A DNA stretch of 33,974 bases from Anaerolineae bacterium (GTDB lineage Bacteria; Chloroflexota; Anaerolineae; Aggregatilineales; Phototrophicaceae). The position numbers were made by a program, and so were the translations under genes. Position 1 is the first letter of the stretch. The number at the start of each line of letters is the position of its first letter. Positions 16,265 through 24,278 of the stretch are shown in pieces. The stretch is taken from NCBI GenBank assembly GCA_022842885.1, contig JALHOR010000059.1, forward strand, positions 1 through 33,974. The letters run 5' to 3'. The notes beneath the pieces were generated by a model. The model was given only the letters and a program-made list of their open reading frames with translations. It made no database searches and had not been told where the DNA came from.

Positions 16265-16389
16265 TGCCCTCACCGTAAATCCCTCTCCTGAACGCGCCGG
16301 TAGGGCTGGCGCTGGGAGAGGGACTTCAAGCACCGCCAGCGGTGGGTTTGCTCCCTTCTCCTTTGGGAGAAGGGCAGGGGATGAGGGCA
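16265..16389. repeat. Complex intergenic hairpin repeat (125 bp)
   Basis: Outer arms TGCCCTCA (16265-16272) and TGAGGGCA (16382-16389) enclose three nested or serial hairpins. They are CCCTCTCC / GGAGAGGG (16281-16288 with 16315-16322), which holds GCGCC / GGCGC inside; CACCGC-CA-GCGGTG (16331-16344); and CCCTTCTCC-TTTG-GGAGAAGGG (16353-16374). There is no coding frame. It lies between the HAAS gene and the oxidoreductase gene. It looks like a dispersed cloverleaf-type intergenic repeat, although only one copy is seen here. Confidence 0.75.
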
Positions 16390-16437
16390 GGTGCGTAACA
16401 TCAACTTGTAAATCAAAATCACATAGGAGAAATCAAT

Positions 16438-17418
16438 ATGAAAGCCATGGCATACACGCAATATGGGTCGCCAGATGTTCTCAAATTGGCAGAGGTCGCC
16501 CAACCCGTTCCCAAAGCGGATGAAGTGCTGGTCAGGATTCATGCTGCCAGCGTCAATTACAACACCTTGGCATCCGTACAAGGCAGTCCCTTTATCGTGC
16601 GGATGATGATGGGCGGCATTACCAAGCCCAAAATTACCATTCCGGGCAACGACATCGCAGGTAAAGTGGAAGCCGTCGGCGCAAATGTCACGCGCTTTCG
16701 CGTCGGGGATGCGGTGTTTGGCGATATTGTCGAACACGGATTTGGCGCTTTCGCTGAATATGCTGTCGTGCCGGAAAAAGCCCTCACTTTAAAGCCTGCC
16801 AATTTATCGTATGAAGAAGCGGCGGCAGTGCCAGAAGCGGCAATCGTGGCATTGCAAGGGTTACGCGAGGCGGCGCAGATTCAAGCGGGTGACAAAGTGC
16901 TTATCGTGGGGGCATCGGGTGGCATCGGGTCGTTTGCGGTGCAGCTTGCCAAATATTTCGGCGCGGAAGTCACTGCTGTGTGCAGCCCACGCAATATGGA
17001 GATGGTGCGCGGCTTGGGTGCTGACCATGTGTTGGATTACACCCAGACCGATTTTGCCCGCAGCGGACAGCAATATGATGTGATTTTGGCGACGATGGGC
17101 TATCGCCCGATTGGGGATTTTATCCGGGCTTTGCGTCCGAAAGGGCGTTATATTGCCACTGGTGGTTCATTAAAACAGATTTTCCAAGCATTGCTGTTAG
17201 GGTCATTCATTTCAGCTTTCACGGGCAAGAAAGCCACAAGTCTGATTATGAAGCCGAATCAAGGCTTGGAGTTGCTGCGCGACCTGCTGGAAGCGGGCAA
17301 AATTCGTCCGGTCATTGATAGATGTTATCCGCTATCAGAAGCGCCAGCGGCATTGCGTCACTACGGCGAAGGGCGTGCCAGAGGCAAAATTGTCATCAGC
17401 GTGCAGCCCAGCACGTAA
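16438..17418 (+). CDS. Zinc-free MDR-family NAD(P)-dependent oxidoreductase (quinone-reductase type)
   Basis: The 326-residue protein has the medium-chain dehydrogenase/reductase layout: a GroES-like N-terminal domain (DEVLVRIHAASVNYNTL, then IPGNDIAGKVEAVG) and a Rossmann domain with GASGGIGSFAVQLAK (158-172). The structural zinc cysteines and the catalytic zinc ligands of alcohol dehydrogenases are absent, so it fits the quinone oxidoreductase / enoyl-reductase-like branch, which usually uses NADPH. The substrate is not predictable. AGGAGA upstream of ATG 16438 supports the start. It follows the 125-bp repeat and is convergent with the acyl-CoA synthetase gene. Confidence 0.88.
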   Translation: MKAMAYTQYGSPDVLKLAEVAQPVPKADEVLVRIHAASVNYNTLASVQGSPFIVRMMMGGITKPKITIPGNDIAGKVEAVGANVTRFRVGDAVFGDIVEHGFGAFAEYAVVPEKALTLKPANLSYEEAAAVPEAAIVALQGLREAAQIQAGDKVLIVGASGGIGSFAVQLAKYFGAEVTAVCSPRNMEMVRGLGADHVLDYTQTDFARSGQQYDVILATMGYRPIGDFIRALRPKGRYIATGGSLKQIFQALLLGSFISAFTGKKATSLIMKPNQGLELLRDLLEAGKIRPVIDRCYPLSEAPAALRHYGEGRARGKIVISVQPST

Positions 17419-17496
17419 AAATTGGCAACCCGATGTGGTCGCCTGCCAGAAGGAGCGCACATCGGCGCTCCGCTACAGTGACTGAATTTAATTTTT

Positions 17497-17586
17497 CGCT
17501 CATGTTCAAAATAGGTGGTTTTCCGTAGGGTCGAGGCATGCCTCGACCCTACAAAAATGCCTTTTCACGCCATCTGGACATGAGCC
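17497..17586 (+). repeat. 90-bp palindromic intergenic element, copy 2
   Basis: The core is a perfect 28-bp palindrome at 17525-17552 (half-site GTAGGGTCGAGGCA). The left arm starts CGCTCATGTTCAAAAT and the right arm ends TCTGGACATGAGCC. It has the same length and orientation as copy 1 and ends six bases from the stop of the acyl-CoA synthetase gene. Confidence 0.87.
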
Positions 17587-17592
17587 AAATTT

Positions 17593-19167
17593 TTAATCCA
17601 CAATCTTGGATTTTTCGCCCACATACTGCTCGCGCAGAGTCCGCTTGAGGATTTTTCCGGCGGCATTGCGCGGTAGTTCTTCGATAAATAGGACTGAAGA
17701 TGGCACTTTGAAGCGGGCTAGTTTTTGTTTGCACATCTCCAAAATGGCATTTTCAGAAACATCGCTGCCTGTTTTTTTGACGACGAGTGCCAACCCGGTT
17801 TCGCCCCAACGCTCATGTGGCACGCCAATCACGCCCACATCGGCAACGCCTTCAATGCCAAAAATGACCTGCTCCACTTCGGCGGGATATACATTTTCGC
17901 CACCACTGATATACATATCTTTGTAGCGGTCTACGATATAAATGCAACCGTCATCGTCTATCATGCCCGCATCGCCAGAACGAATCCAGCGTGTGCCAGT
18001 ATCATCAGTGACAAATGTTTCGGCATTGGCTTTATCGCGCCGCCAATAACCGGGCGTGATATTGGGACCGCCGACCAGCACTTCGCCCACTTGCCCCGGC
18101 GGCATATCTTCTAGTGCATCATTCACCACGCGCACGCGGGTATGCAATAACGGCTTGCCGACGCTGGCAGGTTTTTCTAAGGCGCGGCGTTTATCAATCA
18201 AAAACACGGTGGGGCTAGTTTCGGTCATGCCAAAGCCCAATTGCACAATCAGCCCTTTATCGGCGTAGGTTTTTAGGAGCGCAACGGGCATCGGTGCGCC
18301 GCCGCAGCCCCATGATTTGATGTGATTCAGGTTGGCGCTTTCAAAATCGGGATGCTGGCTCAAAAACAGATAAATCGCTGGCACACCAAAAAAATGCGTC
18401 ACGCCTAAATTGGCATCGTTGAGGGTTTGCAGCGTCACGCCGGGGTCATATTGGCGGGCAATGATGTTCGTGCCGCCATGATGAAATACTGGATTGGCAT
18501 AGAGATTCAAGCCGCCCGTATGAAACGTCGGCAGCACCACATAATGTACGCTCTCATAACTGAGTGCCGTCGGCGTGGTGATGTTCGCCATATTCCAGAA
18601 TGTCATGCCATGCGTGATGAGAACGCCTTTAGGATTGCCGGTTGTCCCCGCCGTATACATGATGGTCATCGGGACATCATGCGTTGTTTTGGGATTCATC
18701 GTCACAACGTCGTGGGTATGGGCAATAGCATCGTCATAGGCAGGGTGTTCATCTAGCGGTGCTTGCCCAAAATCAATACGTAAAGCCAATTTTGCCGTCG
18801 AATCGGCTTGCAGCAGGGGAATATGCCCGCTGAAATCAGCATCGTAGACAATGCCTTTTGCCTTAGCATCATTTAGAATAAATAATAGTTCTGGCACTGC
18901 CAGCCGCCAATTTAAAGGCAGCATCATCGCACCTAATTTGACGCACGCAAACTGAAATTCAAAATATTCCGAACAATTTTTTGCCAGAATCGCCACTCTA
19001 TCGCCCGATACGACGCCCCAAGCGCCTTGCAGATATGCCGCCAAGCGCCCCACGCGCTCATTCATCTCACCATAAGTAAACCGCCGCCCGGTGTGCTGGT
19101 CAATCATCGCTAATTTTTCCGGTGTCCTATCCGCATGGAAAGCCAGCCAATCTGATGCCAAAACCAT
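17593..19167 (-). CDS. Acyl-CoA synthetase / AMP-dependent ligase
   Basis: From ATG 19167 (AAGGA nine bases upstream) the product is 524 residues, normal for the ANL superfamily. It has the P-loop MYTAGTTGNPKGV, the A5 motif FGMTETSP, the hinge region with RSGDAG and DRYKDMYISGGENVYPAEVE, and the C-terminal catalytic lysine in PRNAAGKILKR. It should activate a carboxylic acid with ATP to an acyl-adenylate and then form the CoA thioester in the cytoplasm. Overall resemblance is to medium/long-chain fatty acyl-CoA synthetases, but chain length cannot be fixed. An upstream in-frame start at 19203 would add 12 residues and lacks a good ribosome site. Confidence 0.92.
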   Translation of the reverse strand: MVLASDWLAFHADRTPEKLAMIDQHTGRRFTYGEMNERVGRLAAYLQGAWGVVSGDRVAILAKNCSEYFEFQFACVKLGAMMLPLNWRLAVPELLFILNDAKAKGIVYDADFSGHIPLLQADSTAKLALRIDFGQAPLDEHPAYDDAIAHTHDVVTMNPKTTHDVPMTIMYTAGTTGNPKGVLITHGMTFWNMANITTPTALSYESVHYVVLPTFHTGGLNLYANPVFHHGGTNIIARQYDPGVTLQTLNDANLGVTHFFGVPAIYLFLSQHPDFESANLNHIKSWGCGGAPMPVALLKTYADKGLIVQLGFGMTETSPTVFLIDKRRALEKPASVGKPLLHTRVRVVNDALEDMPPGQVGEVLVGGPNITPGYWRRDKANAETFVTDDTGTRWIRSGDAGMIDDDGCIYIVDRYKDMYISGGENVYPAEVEQVIFGIEGVADVGVIGVPHERWGETGLALVVKKTGSDVSENAILEMCKQKLARFKVPSSVLFIEELPRNAAGKILKRTLREQYVGEKSKIVD

Positions 19168-19372
19168 AATAAAAGTCCTTTTTAGAATGCGTTTTATCCA
19201 CAATAACGCCTATTGTAATCGGATACCTGCCCAAAAGACCGCTGACATTTTTCCTTGATTCTTTATGGTTTGATTACGGTTATAGTCTCGTTCCAATGTG
19301 CTTAGGCGGCGACTCATGGGTTAAAAATCATGCGATAATCTTAATGAATTGTTATTTTGGCACGATGGGGAC

Positions 19373-21922
19373 ATGCCACCTATGTGGAAAAATGTCAGTA
19401 TTGGAACCAAACTTGTCTTGGTGGTGTTGGGCGTTAATGCCATCGTCTTATTGGTCGTGGGCATTATTGCCACTACCAGCAGTAATTCAACGCTGCGTAA
19501 CCAAGCCTTAAGCCGCTTCGCTAACAAAAATGCCGAAGCCGTCAACAGCCTCAACATGCGCTTAGTGGATATTCAAGAATCGGCTGTTCAGCTTGCCAAT
19601 AAGTTGAGCATGATCGCTACCCTGAATAACTCAACTGATTTACGCGATGATGTTGAAGGATTTCTCGCCCAGAATCCCCATCATTTGATTCAGCGGTATA
19701 ACATTGTGCGTCCCGATGAGACCATCGCCAGCATGAATGTGGTTGACCCTATGGTTGCCGACGACGATATATGGCGTGTCTGGCAATCTTCCCCAACTGT
19801 TTTGCAAAATGCAACGCTGCAAGCAGTCAGCCAAAATGGCAACCCAAGCTGGTTCTTCCAGACTGAAACATACTTTGATACCCAAAAAATTGCTTCGATT
19901 TCCTACGCTATTCAATACGAAAATCCTGATGGTAAAGGCATTGTGTGGGTAGATGTGCCGTTATCAGTCTTTCAGTCAGAAGTAGGGCAAATCCTCAATA
20001 ATAAAGGGCTGCTGGCAGAAACCGTTAATGGTTACAGCTTGTTATTCAACGCGAGTGGCACGCTCTTAACGGCACATAATTTGCCGGAAAATGATACGAT
20101 AACTGCCAATTTGCCTGCCATTGCGACCGAGTTGTTGGTACGGTTGGATGCCGCCACGCCGATGACCACAGGCTTAATCTCGCTCAGAGACCCGTTTCTG
20201 GAACAAGATGAATTTGTAACGCAAGCCAAACTATTGAATGGCTGGTTGTTCCTGAGTGCCATGCCCTTGAACGAAATTCCAGTGCTGCCTGTTCAGATTT
20301 TTGCACCGATTTTGTTAGTCTCGTTGTTGGGGTTGGCGATTTTGTTTGAAATTACGCTGCGGATGGTCAGCCGAACAGTCGTGCGTCCGTTGATGCGCTT
20401 AAGCGCCGCTGCTGCTGAAATCGGGTCAGGCGATTTGCGCCAGCGCATTATTTATCAGGAACGCAAAGATGAAATCGGGCAAGTGGCGCAAGCGTTGGAA
20501 GCGATGAAAAGCAATCTGACGCATTCCTATGATGAACTTTCCCGCTGGAGTCGCACGCTGGAAGACCGTGTAAATGTGCGTACCCGCGAATTGGATGCCG
20601 CACTGAACAAAGCTGATGCCAATGCCGCTGAACTCCGCGCTGTATATGATGAATCGTTATTGGTCGTGCGCGAAGCACAGCTACGCCCCGTCTTAAACGC
20701 TTTTGTCACTCGCATTTTGACACTACTGGATGTGTCGTATTGTGGCGTATGGCTGTTGAACGATGAACGCGAAAAGTTGCAGTTGGTCGCTACCAGCGAT
20801 GAAGCGCACCGCAACCAGACCATCACCATTAATCGCACTGAAGGGCTTGCCGGACAAACTGTGCTATTTGGCACGCCGATTGTGATTGAAGATTATTTAA
20901 ATTATCCCAATCGTACTCTATCGCTCTATGGTGATAGACCCGCGCCTTTCCAAAAAGCAATGGCAGTGCCGTTGATGTTCGTCGGGCGGGCGATTGGGGC
21001 AGTGGTGGTTGGGCGTCCTAGCACCTCATGGTCATTTACCGAAAAAGAAGAACGCTTGCTGACCTTGTTTGCCAACTTGGTGTCGCCCTCCGTCCGTAAC
21101 GCGCAATTATTCGTCCAGCTTAATGAAGCTGTTTTTGAAGCAGAACGGGCGAATCAGGTCAAGACGCGCTTCCTTGCTAGCGTCACCCACGAACTACGGA
21201 CGCCGCTAAACCTTATCATCAACAATATGGATTTTATGCGAATTGGTGCATTTGGAGCCGTCACAGAAGAACAAACCACGCGCCTGAACCAAACCGTTCG
21301 CAGCGCCGAACATTTGCTTTATCTCATTAACGATTTGCTGGATGTGAGCAAGATTGATGCTGGCGAGATGCAGTTGTTTAAACAACCCGCCGATGTCTAT
21401 ACCATGTTGGAAGATGTGATTGATAACACCCAATCGCTCTTAGAAAAACTGGAACCGCGCAGTGATGATGTCGAATTTGTGGCAGATATTGACGAAGGCA
21501 TCCCGGAATTATTTATGGATGTGCGCCGGATGCGCCAAGTGTTGACCAATTTATTGAGCAACGCCGTCAAATTTACCGACAAAGGCACGATTTTACTGCG
21601 CGTCACCCGCGAAGAAACGGGCGTGCGTTTTAGTGTGACCGACACGGGCATGGGCATTCCGTCCGAAGAAATGCCCAAATTGTTCGCAGCATTTGAGCGC
21701 ACGCGGCAGGCAAAAGAACATAATATCGAAGGTACGGGGCTGGGACTGCCGATTTCGCAATATTTGGTGCGGCAGCACGGCGGCGAAATCTTGGTGGACT
21801 CCATCGCGGAAAAAGGCAGTACCTTCTGGTTTGTGCTACCCTATGCCAAAGCGGATGACACCATTGAATCACGAAAAACCGATACCCAAATTCTAGCGAT
21901 TTTGTCATCCAGTTCAAAATAA
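19373..21922 (+). CDS. Membrane sensor histidine kinase with HAMP and GAF domains
   Basis: Counting from ATG 19373 (849 residues; ATG 19382 with GGGGA upstream is also possible), a first helix (about 12-33) is followed by an outer sensor region of about 270 residues, probably Cache-like. After that come a second helix (about 307-330), HAMP (331-385), a coiled coil, and a GAF domain (about 440-580; FVTRILTLLDVSYCGVWLL to NAQLFVQ). The kinase core has HisKA FLASVTHELRTPLN with phospho-acceptor His606, and an ATPase domain with N-box NLLSNAVKFT, DTGMGIP and GTGLGLPI. It should autophosphorylate in response to an outer ligand plus a GAF-sensed cue, and pass phosphate to the receiver protein encoded 56 bases downstream. 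Confidence 0.93.
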   Translation: MPPMWKNVSIGTKLVLVVLGVNAIVLLVVGIIATTSSNSTLRNQALSRFANKNAEAVNSLNMRLVDIQESAVQLANKLSMIATLNNSTDLRDDVEGFLAQNPHHLIQRYNIVRPDETIASMNVVDPMVADDDIWRVWQSSPTVLQNATLQAVSQNGNPSWFFQTETYFDTQKIASISYAIQYENPDGKGIVWVDVPLSVFQSEVGQILNNKGLLAETVNGYSLLFNASGTLLTAHNLPENDTITANLPAIATELLVRLDAATPMTTGLISLRDPFLEQDEFVTQAKLLNGWLFLSAMPLNEIPVLPVQIFAPILLVSLLGLAILFEITLRMVSRTVVRPLMRLSAAAAEIGSGDLRQRIIYQERKDEIGQVAQALEAMKSNLTHSYDELSRWSRTLEDRVNVRTRELDAALNKADANAAELRAVYDESLLVVREAQLRPVLNAFVTRILTLLDVSYCGVWLLNDEREKLQLVATSDEAHRNQTITINRTEGLAGQTVLFGTPIVIEDYLNYPNRTLSLYGDRPAPFQKAMAVPLMFVGRAIGAVVVGRPSTSWSFTEKEERLLTLFANLVSPSVRNAQLFVQLNEAVFEAERANQVKTRFLASVTHELRTPLNLIINNMDFMRIGAFGAVTEEQTTRLNQTVRSAEHLLYLINDLLDVSKIDAGEMQLFKQPADVYTMLEDVIDNTQSLLEKLEPRSDDVEFVADIDEGIPELFMDVRRMRQVLTNLLSNAVKFTDKGTILLRVTREETGVRFSVTDTGMGIPSEEMPKLFAAFERTRQAKEHNIEGTGLGLPISQYLVRQHGGEILVDSIAEKGSTFWFVLPYAKADDTIESRKTDTQILAILSSSSK

Positions 21923-21978
21923 ATCGTGTACAATGATAGAATAACAACCCTCCCATGGAAAACGCGGGGACAGAAGCT

Positions 21979-22395
21979 ATGAGTCAGGATGTTGACCTTT
22001 CTAAATTAAATGCGCTGGTGGTCGAAGATGACGCTGGTGGGATGGCGATTATCGGTGTGATGATGCGCTATCTGGGCATTAAAGCCTATATCAATACGAC
22101 GGGTGAAGATGTGGTCACGATGGCACATGCCATGCAACCACCACCCGATATTATCTTTTTGGATTTGAATTTGCCGCGTACCACAGGCTACGAAATTCTG
22201 AAACTGATTCGGGCGGATAGCAAAATGAAGTCCGTTACAGTGGTGGCTGTGACCGCGCAGGATGCTGATACCGAAATTCCGAAATGCAAAGAAGCCGGTT
22301 TCGATGCCTATATTGGCAAGCCCATCAGCCGGATGCGTTTTCCGCGTCAGTTGCGCCGCATCTTAAAAGGTGAAGCTGTCTGGGAAACCTACTAA
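21979..22395 (+). CDS. Single-domain response regulator (receiver only)
   Basis: The 138-residue protein is a CheY-like receiver with acidic pocket Asp17/Asp18 (VVEDD), phospho-acceptor Asp62 in FLDLNLP, a T/S switch in VTA (91-93) and Lys114 in IGKP. There is no output domain; the end (RILKGEAVWETY) is just a short tail. ATG 21979 has GGGGAC nine bases upstream, so it is preferred over ATG 21955. It is co-transcribed with the histidine kinase, whose phosphate it should accept; it then acts by protein contact or as a phosphorelay step. Confidence 0.92.
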   Translation: MSQDVDLSKLNALVVEDDAGGMAIIGVMMRYLGIKAYINTTGEDVVTMAHAMQPPPDIIFLDLNLPRTTGYEILKLIRADSKMKSVTVVAVTAQDADTEIPKCKEAGFDAYIGKPISRMRFPRQLRRILKGEAVWETY

Positions 22396-22408
22396 TCAGC
22401 ACAATGGT

Positions 22409-22774
22409 TTATAAGCGCGTTTGGGCGAAAGTCTCGCTGGCAATCGTTTTAACAGTCTGTGGCAGCAGGGGTTTCAGGATAAATTCATCCACATACGGCT
22501 CATGCTGGTACTCTTTTTGGCAGCTATTTACAATGACCCGCGTTTGCTCAAAACGAGCTTGGGTACGAATGTAAGCTAAGATGTGTAAGCCACTTATATA
22601 GGGTAAACGCACATCCAAGAAGATAAGATAGGGGGTATGCTCTGCTAATATATGCAGAGCTTCTCGTCCATCAGCGGCTGTAATAACATTATAGCCTTGT
22701 TTTTCTAAGAGAAAACGATAAAGACTTAACAGTGGCTTTTCGTCTTCAATAATCATAATTTGTGGCTCGTACAT
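22409..22774 (-). CDS. Orphan single-domain response regulator
   Basis: This 121-residue receiver has the acidic pair in IIEDEK (Glu10/Asp11), Asp54 in FLDVRLP, Ser84 at the switch position (VIVNS, usually Thr or Ser) and Lys101 in LKPL. GGAGG six bases before ATG 22774 gives the start. It runs against the kinase/receiver operon and ends 13 bases from the stop of the other receiver. No kinase is adjacent on its own strand. It may be a second output or phosphate sink of the same kinase. The AT-rich upstream DNA holds a TATAAT-like box on its strand at 22825-22830. Confidence 0.9.
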   Translation of the reverse strand: MYEPQIMIIEDEKPLLSLYRFLLEKQGYNVITAADGREALHILAEHTPYLIFLDVRLPYISGLHILAYIRTQARFEQTRVIVNSCQKEYQHEPYVDEFILKPLLPQTVKTIASETFAQTRL

Positions 22775-22931
22775 CAAGAGCCTCCGCGCAACTGTCTCGT
22801 ACTAAGTATCTGAAAGATAAAATAATTATAAACAACATCACAAAAATTAAACATACCTCTCACCAAAAATATGTCCACTTATAACAAGATTGTAACATTC
22901 GTAAAATAATCCTTACAAAATCGGCGTCATT

Positions 22932-24059
22932 TTAGCGGGTTTGCAGCGCCAAAACACCTTGGTCATTGCTGCCGATAAACAAAACACCATCCACAATCAC
23001 TGGGGCAGACGAGCGCCAATCCCCTTCGTAGCCAGTGCGGATAGACCATAATTCGCTGCCATCGGTGAGCGAAAGGGCGTGCAGCAAGCCACCTGTTTCG
23101 CTTTGGGCATAAACCACATCGCCCGTGATAGAGGGCGACGAATAAGCCGGGCTACCAAGTGCGTATGTCCAGCGCACTTCGCCGGATTCGCGCTCAAACG
23201 CTACCAATTTGCCCGCTAAACTGAATACCAACACACTGTCTTGTGTAACCGCCGCCGACGCATAAATTTCGCTCTCAAAATCATATTGCCAAATCACTGT
23301 GCCATCAGCGGCATCTAACGCATAAAAAACACCATCGCGGCTGCCGATATACACCATGCCATCTTGGACTGCAGGCGAAGCATCCACGCGCCCATCTGTT
23401 TCAAAACGCCAAATTTCCGTGCCATTTGTCGCGTTCAGCGCAAAAATATCATGGCTGCGGCTGCCGATATAAACAACATCGTCCACCACTGCTGCCGATG
23501 ACCAGATAGCCTCTTCCGTATCAAACTGCCATAGCAGGCTGCCATCCAGCGCGTTCAACGCATACACGTTGCTATCGGTGCTGCCAATGTAGACCACCGC
23601 ATTAACGACAACGGGCGATGCAAAAATGCCAGCGTTGGTTTTATATTGCCAAACTTCGCTACCATCCAATGCCTTTAGCGCGTAAAAAATACCATCGCCG
23701 CCGCCAAAATAGACGACATCATCCACCACTGCGGGCGATGAGACGATAGTTTTGCCGATTTCTTTTTGCCATACGAGTTCGCCAGTGTTGACATCTATAG
23801 CATAGAGGGTGCCATTTTCGCTGCCTGTATAGACCAAACCATTGGCGACAGCGGGCGTTGTGCGAACCGGACGCGGAATATCAAATTGCCAGCGGATTTC
23901 GGGCAACGTTAGGAGCGCAGGCGATTCGTAAACGCCAGAATTGGTAGCATCCCCACGATAAAGACTGCTATCCGGTGTAGTGATTGGGGTGTTAGATTGG
24001 GCTTGCAACAAGATGGTAAAAAACAGCATCAGCAAAAGTGTGGCGGCGCGTTGCATCAT
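22932..24059 (-). CDS. Secreted PQQ-like beta-propeller protein
   Basis: The 375-residue product starts with a signal peptide (RAATLLLMLFFTILLQAQS). It then has eight tandem units of about 40 residues with the pattern W-x-hydrophobic ... SPAV...VVYxGSxDGxxYALxxxDGxxxW, as in PQQ-dependent dehydrogenase and BamB propellers. Eight tryptophan-led units predict an eight-bladed propeller. It lacks the extra catalytic residues of PQQ dehydrogenases and a recognisable lipobox, so it is more likely a scaffold or binding protein outside the membrane than an enzyme. ATG 24059 fits the signal peptide better than the TTG at 24074. Eight nearly uniform repeats make the exact partner impossible to name. 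Confidence 0.85.
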   Translation of the reverse strand: MMQRAATLLLMLFFTILLQAQSNTPITTPDSSLYRGDATNSGVYESPALLTLPEIRWQFDIPRPVRTTPAVANGLVYTGSENGTLYAIDVNTGELVWQKEIGKTIVSSPAVVDDVVYFGGGDGIFYALKALDGSEVWQYKTNAGIFASPVVVNAVVYIGSTDSNVYALNALDGSLLWQFDTEEAIWSSAAVVDDVVYIGSRSHDIFALNATNGTEIWRFETDGRVDASPAVQDGMVYIGSRDGVFYALDAADGTVIWQYDFESEIYASAAVTQDSVLVFSLAGKLVAFERESGEVRWTYALGSPAYSSPSITGDVVYAQSETGGLLHALSLTDGSELWSIRTGYEGDWRSSAPVIVDGVLFIGSNDQGVLALQTR

Positions 24060-24181
24060 GCGATTATTGTCCAATTTGGGATGAGGTTATGCTCATTATG
24101 ATACGTTGGTTTCGTGAACATTGGATGTGCGTGCGGAGAAAAATCCAACAAAAAGGGCGTATTGCCGACGCTGATGATTTT

Positions 24182-24272
24182 GGCTCATGTGCAGATCGCG
24201 TGAAAAGTGCGTATTTGTAGGGACACGGCATGCCGTGTCCCTACGGAAAATGTCTCGTTTTGAACTTGAGTG
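24182..24272 (-). repeat. 90-bp palindromic intergenic element, copy 3 (inverted)
   Basis: The core is a perfect 28-bp palindrome at 24217-24244, half-site GTAGGGACACGGCA, which differs from copies 1 and 2 at matched positions on both halves. On the minus strand its arms match copies 1 and 2 (CACTCAAGTTCAAAAC at one end, GCAGATCGCGTGAAAAG toward the other). It ends six bases from the oligoendopeptidase stop. Confidence 0.87.
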
Positions 24273-24278
24273 TAATTT

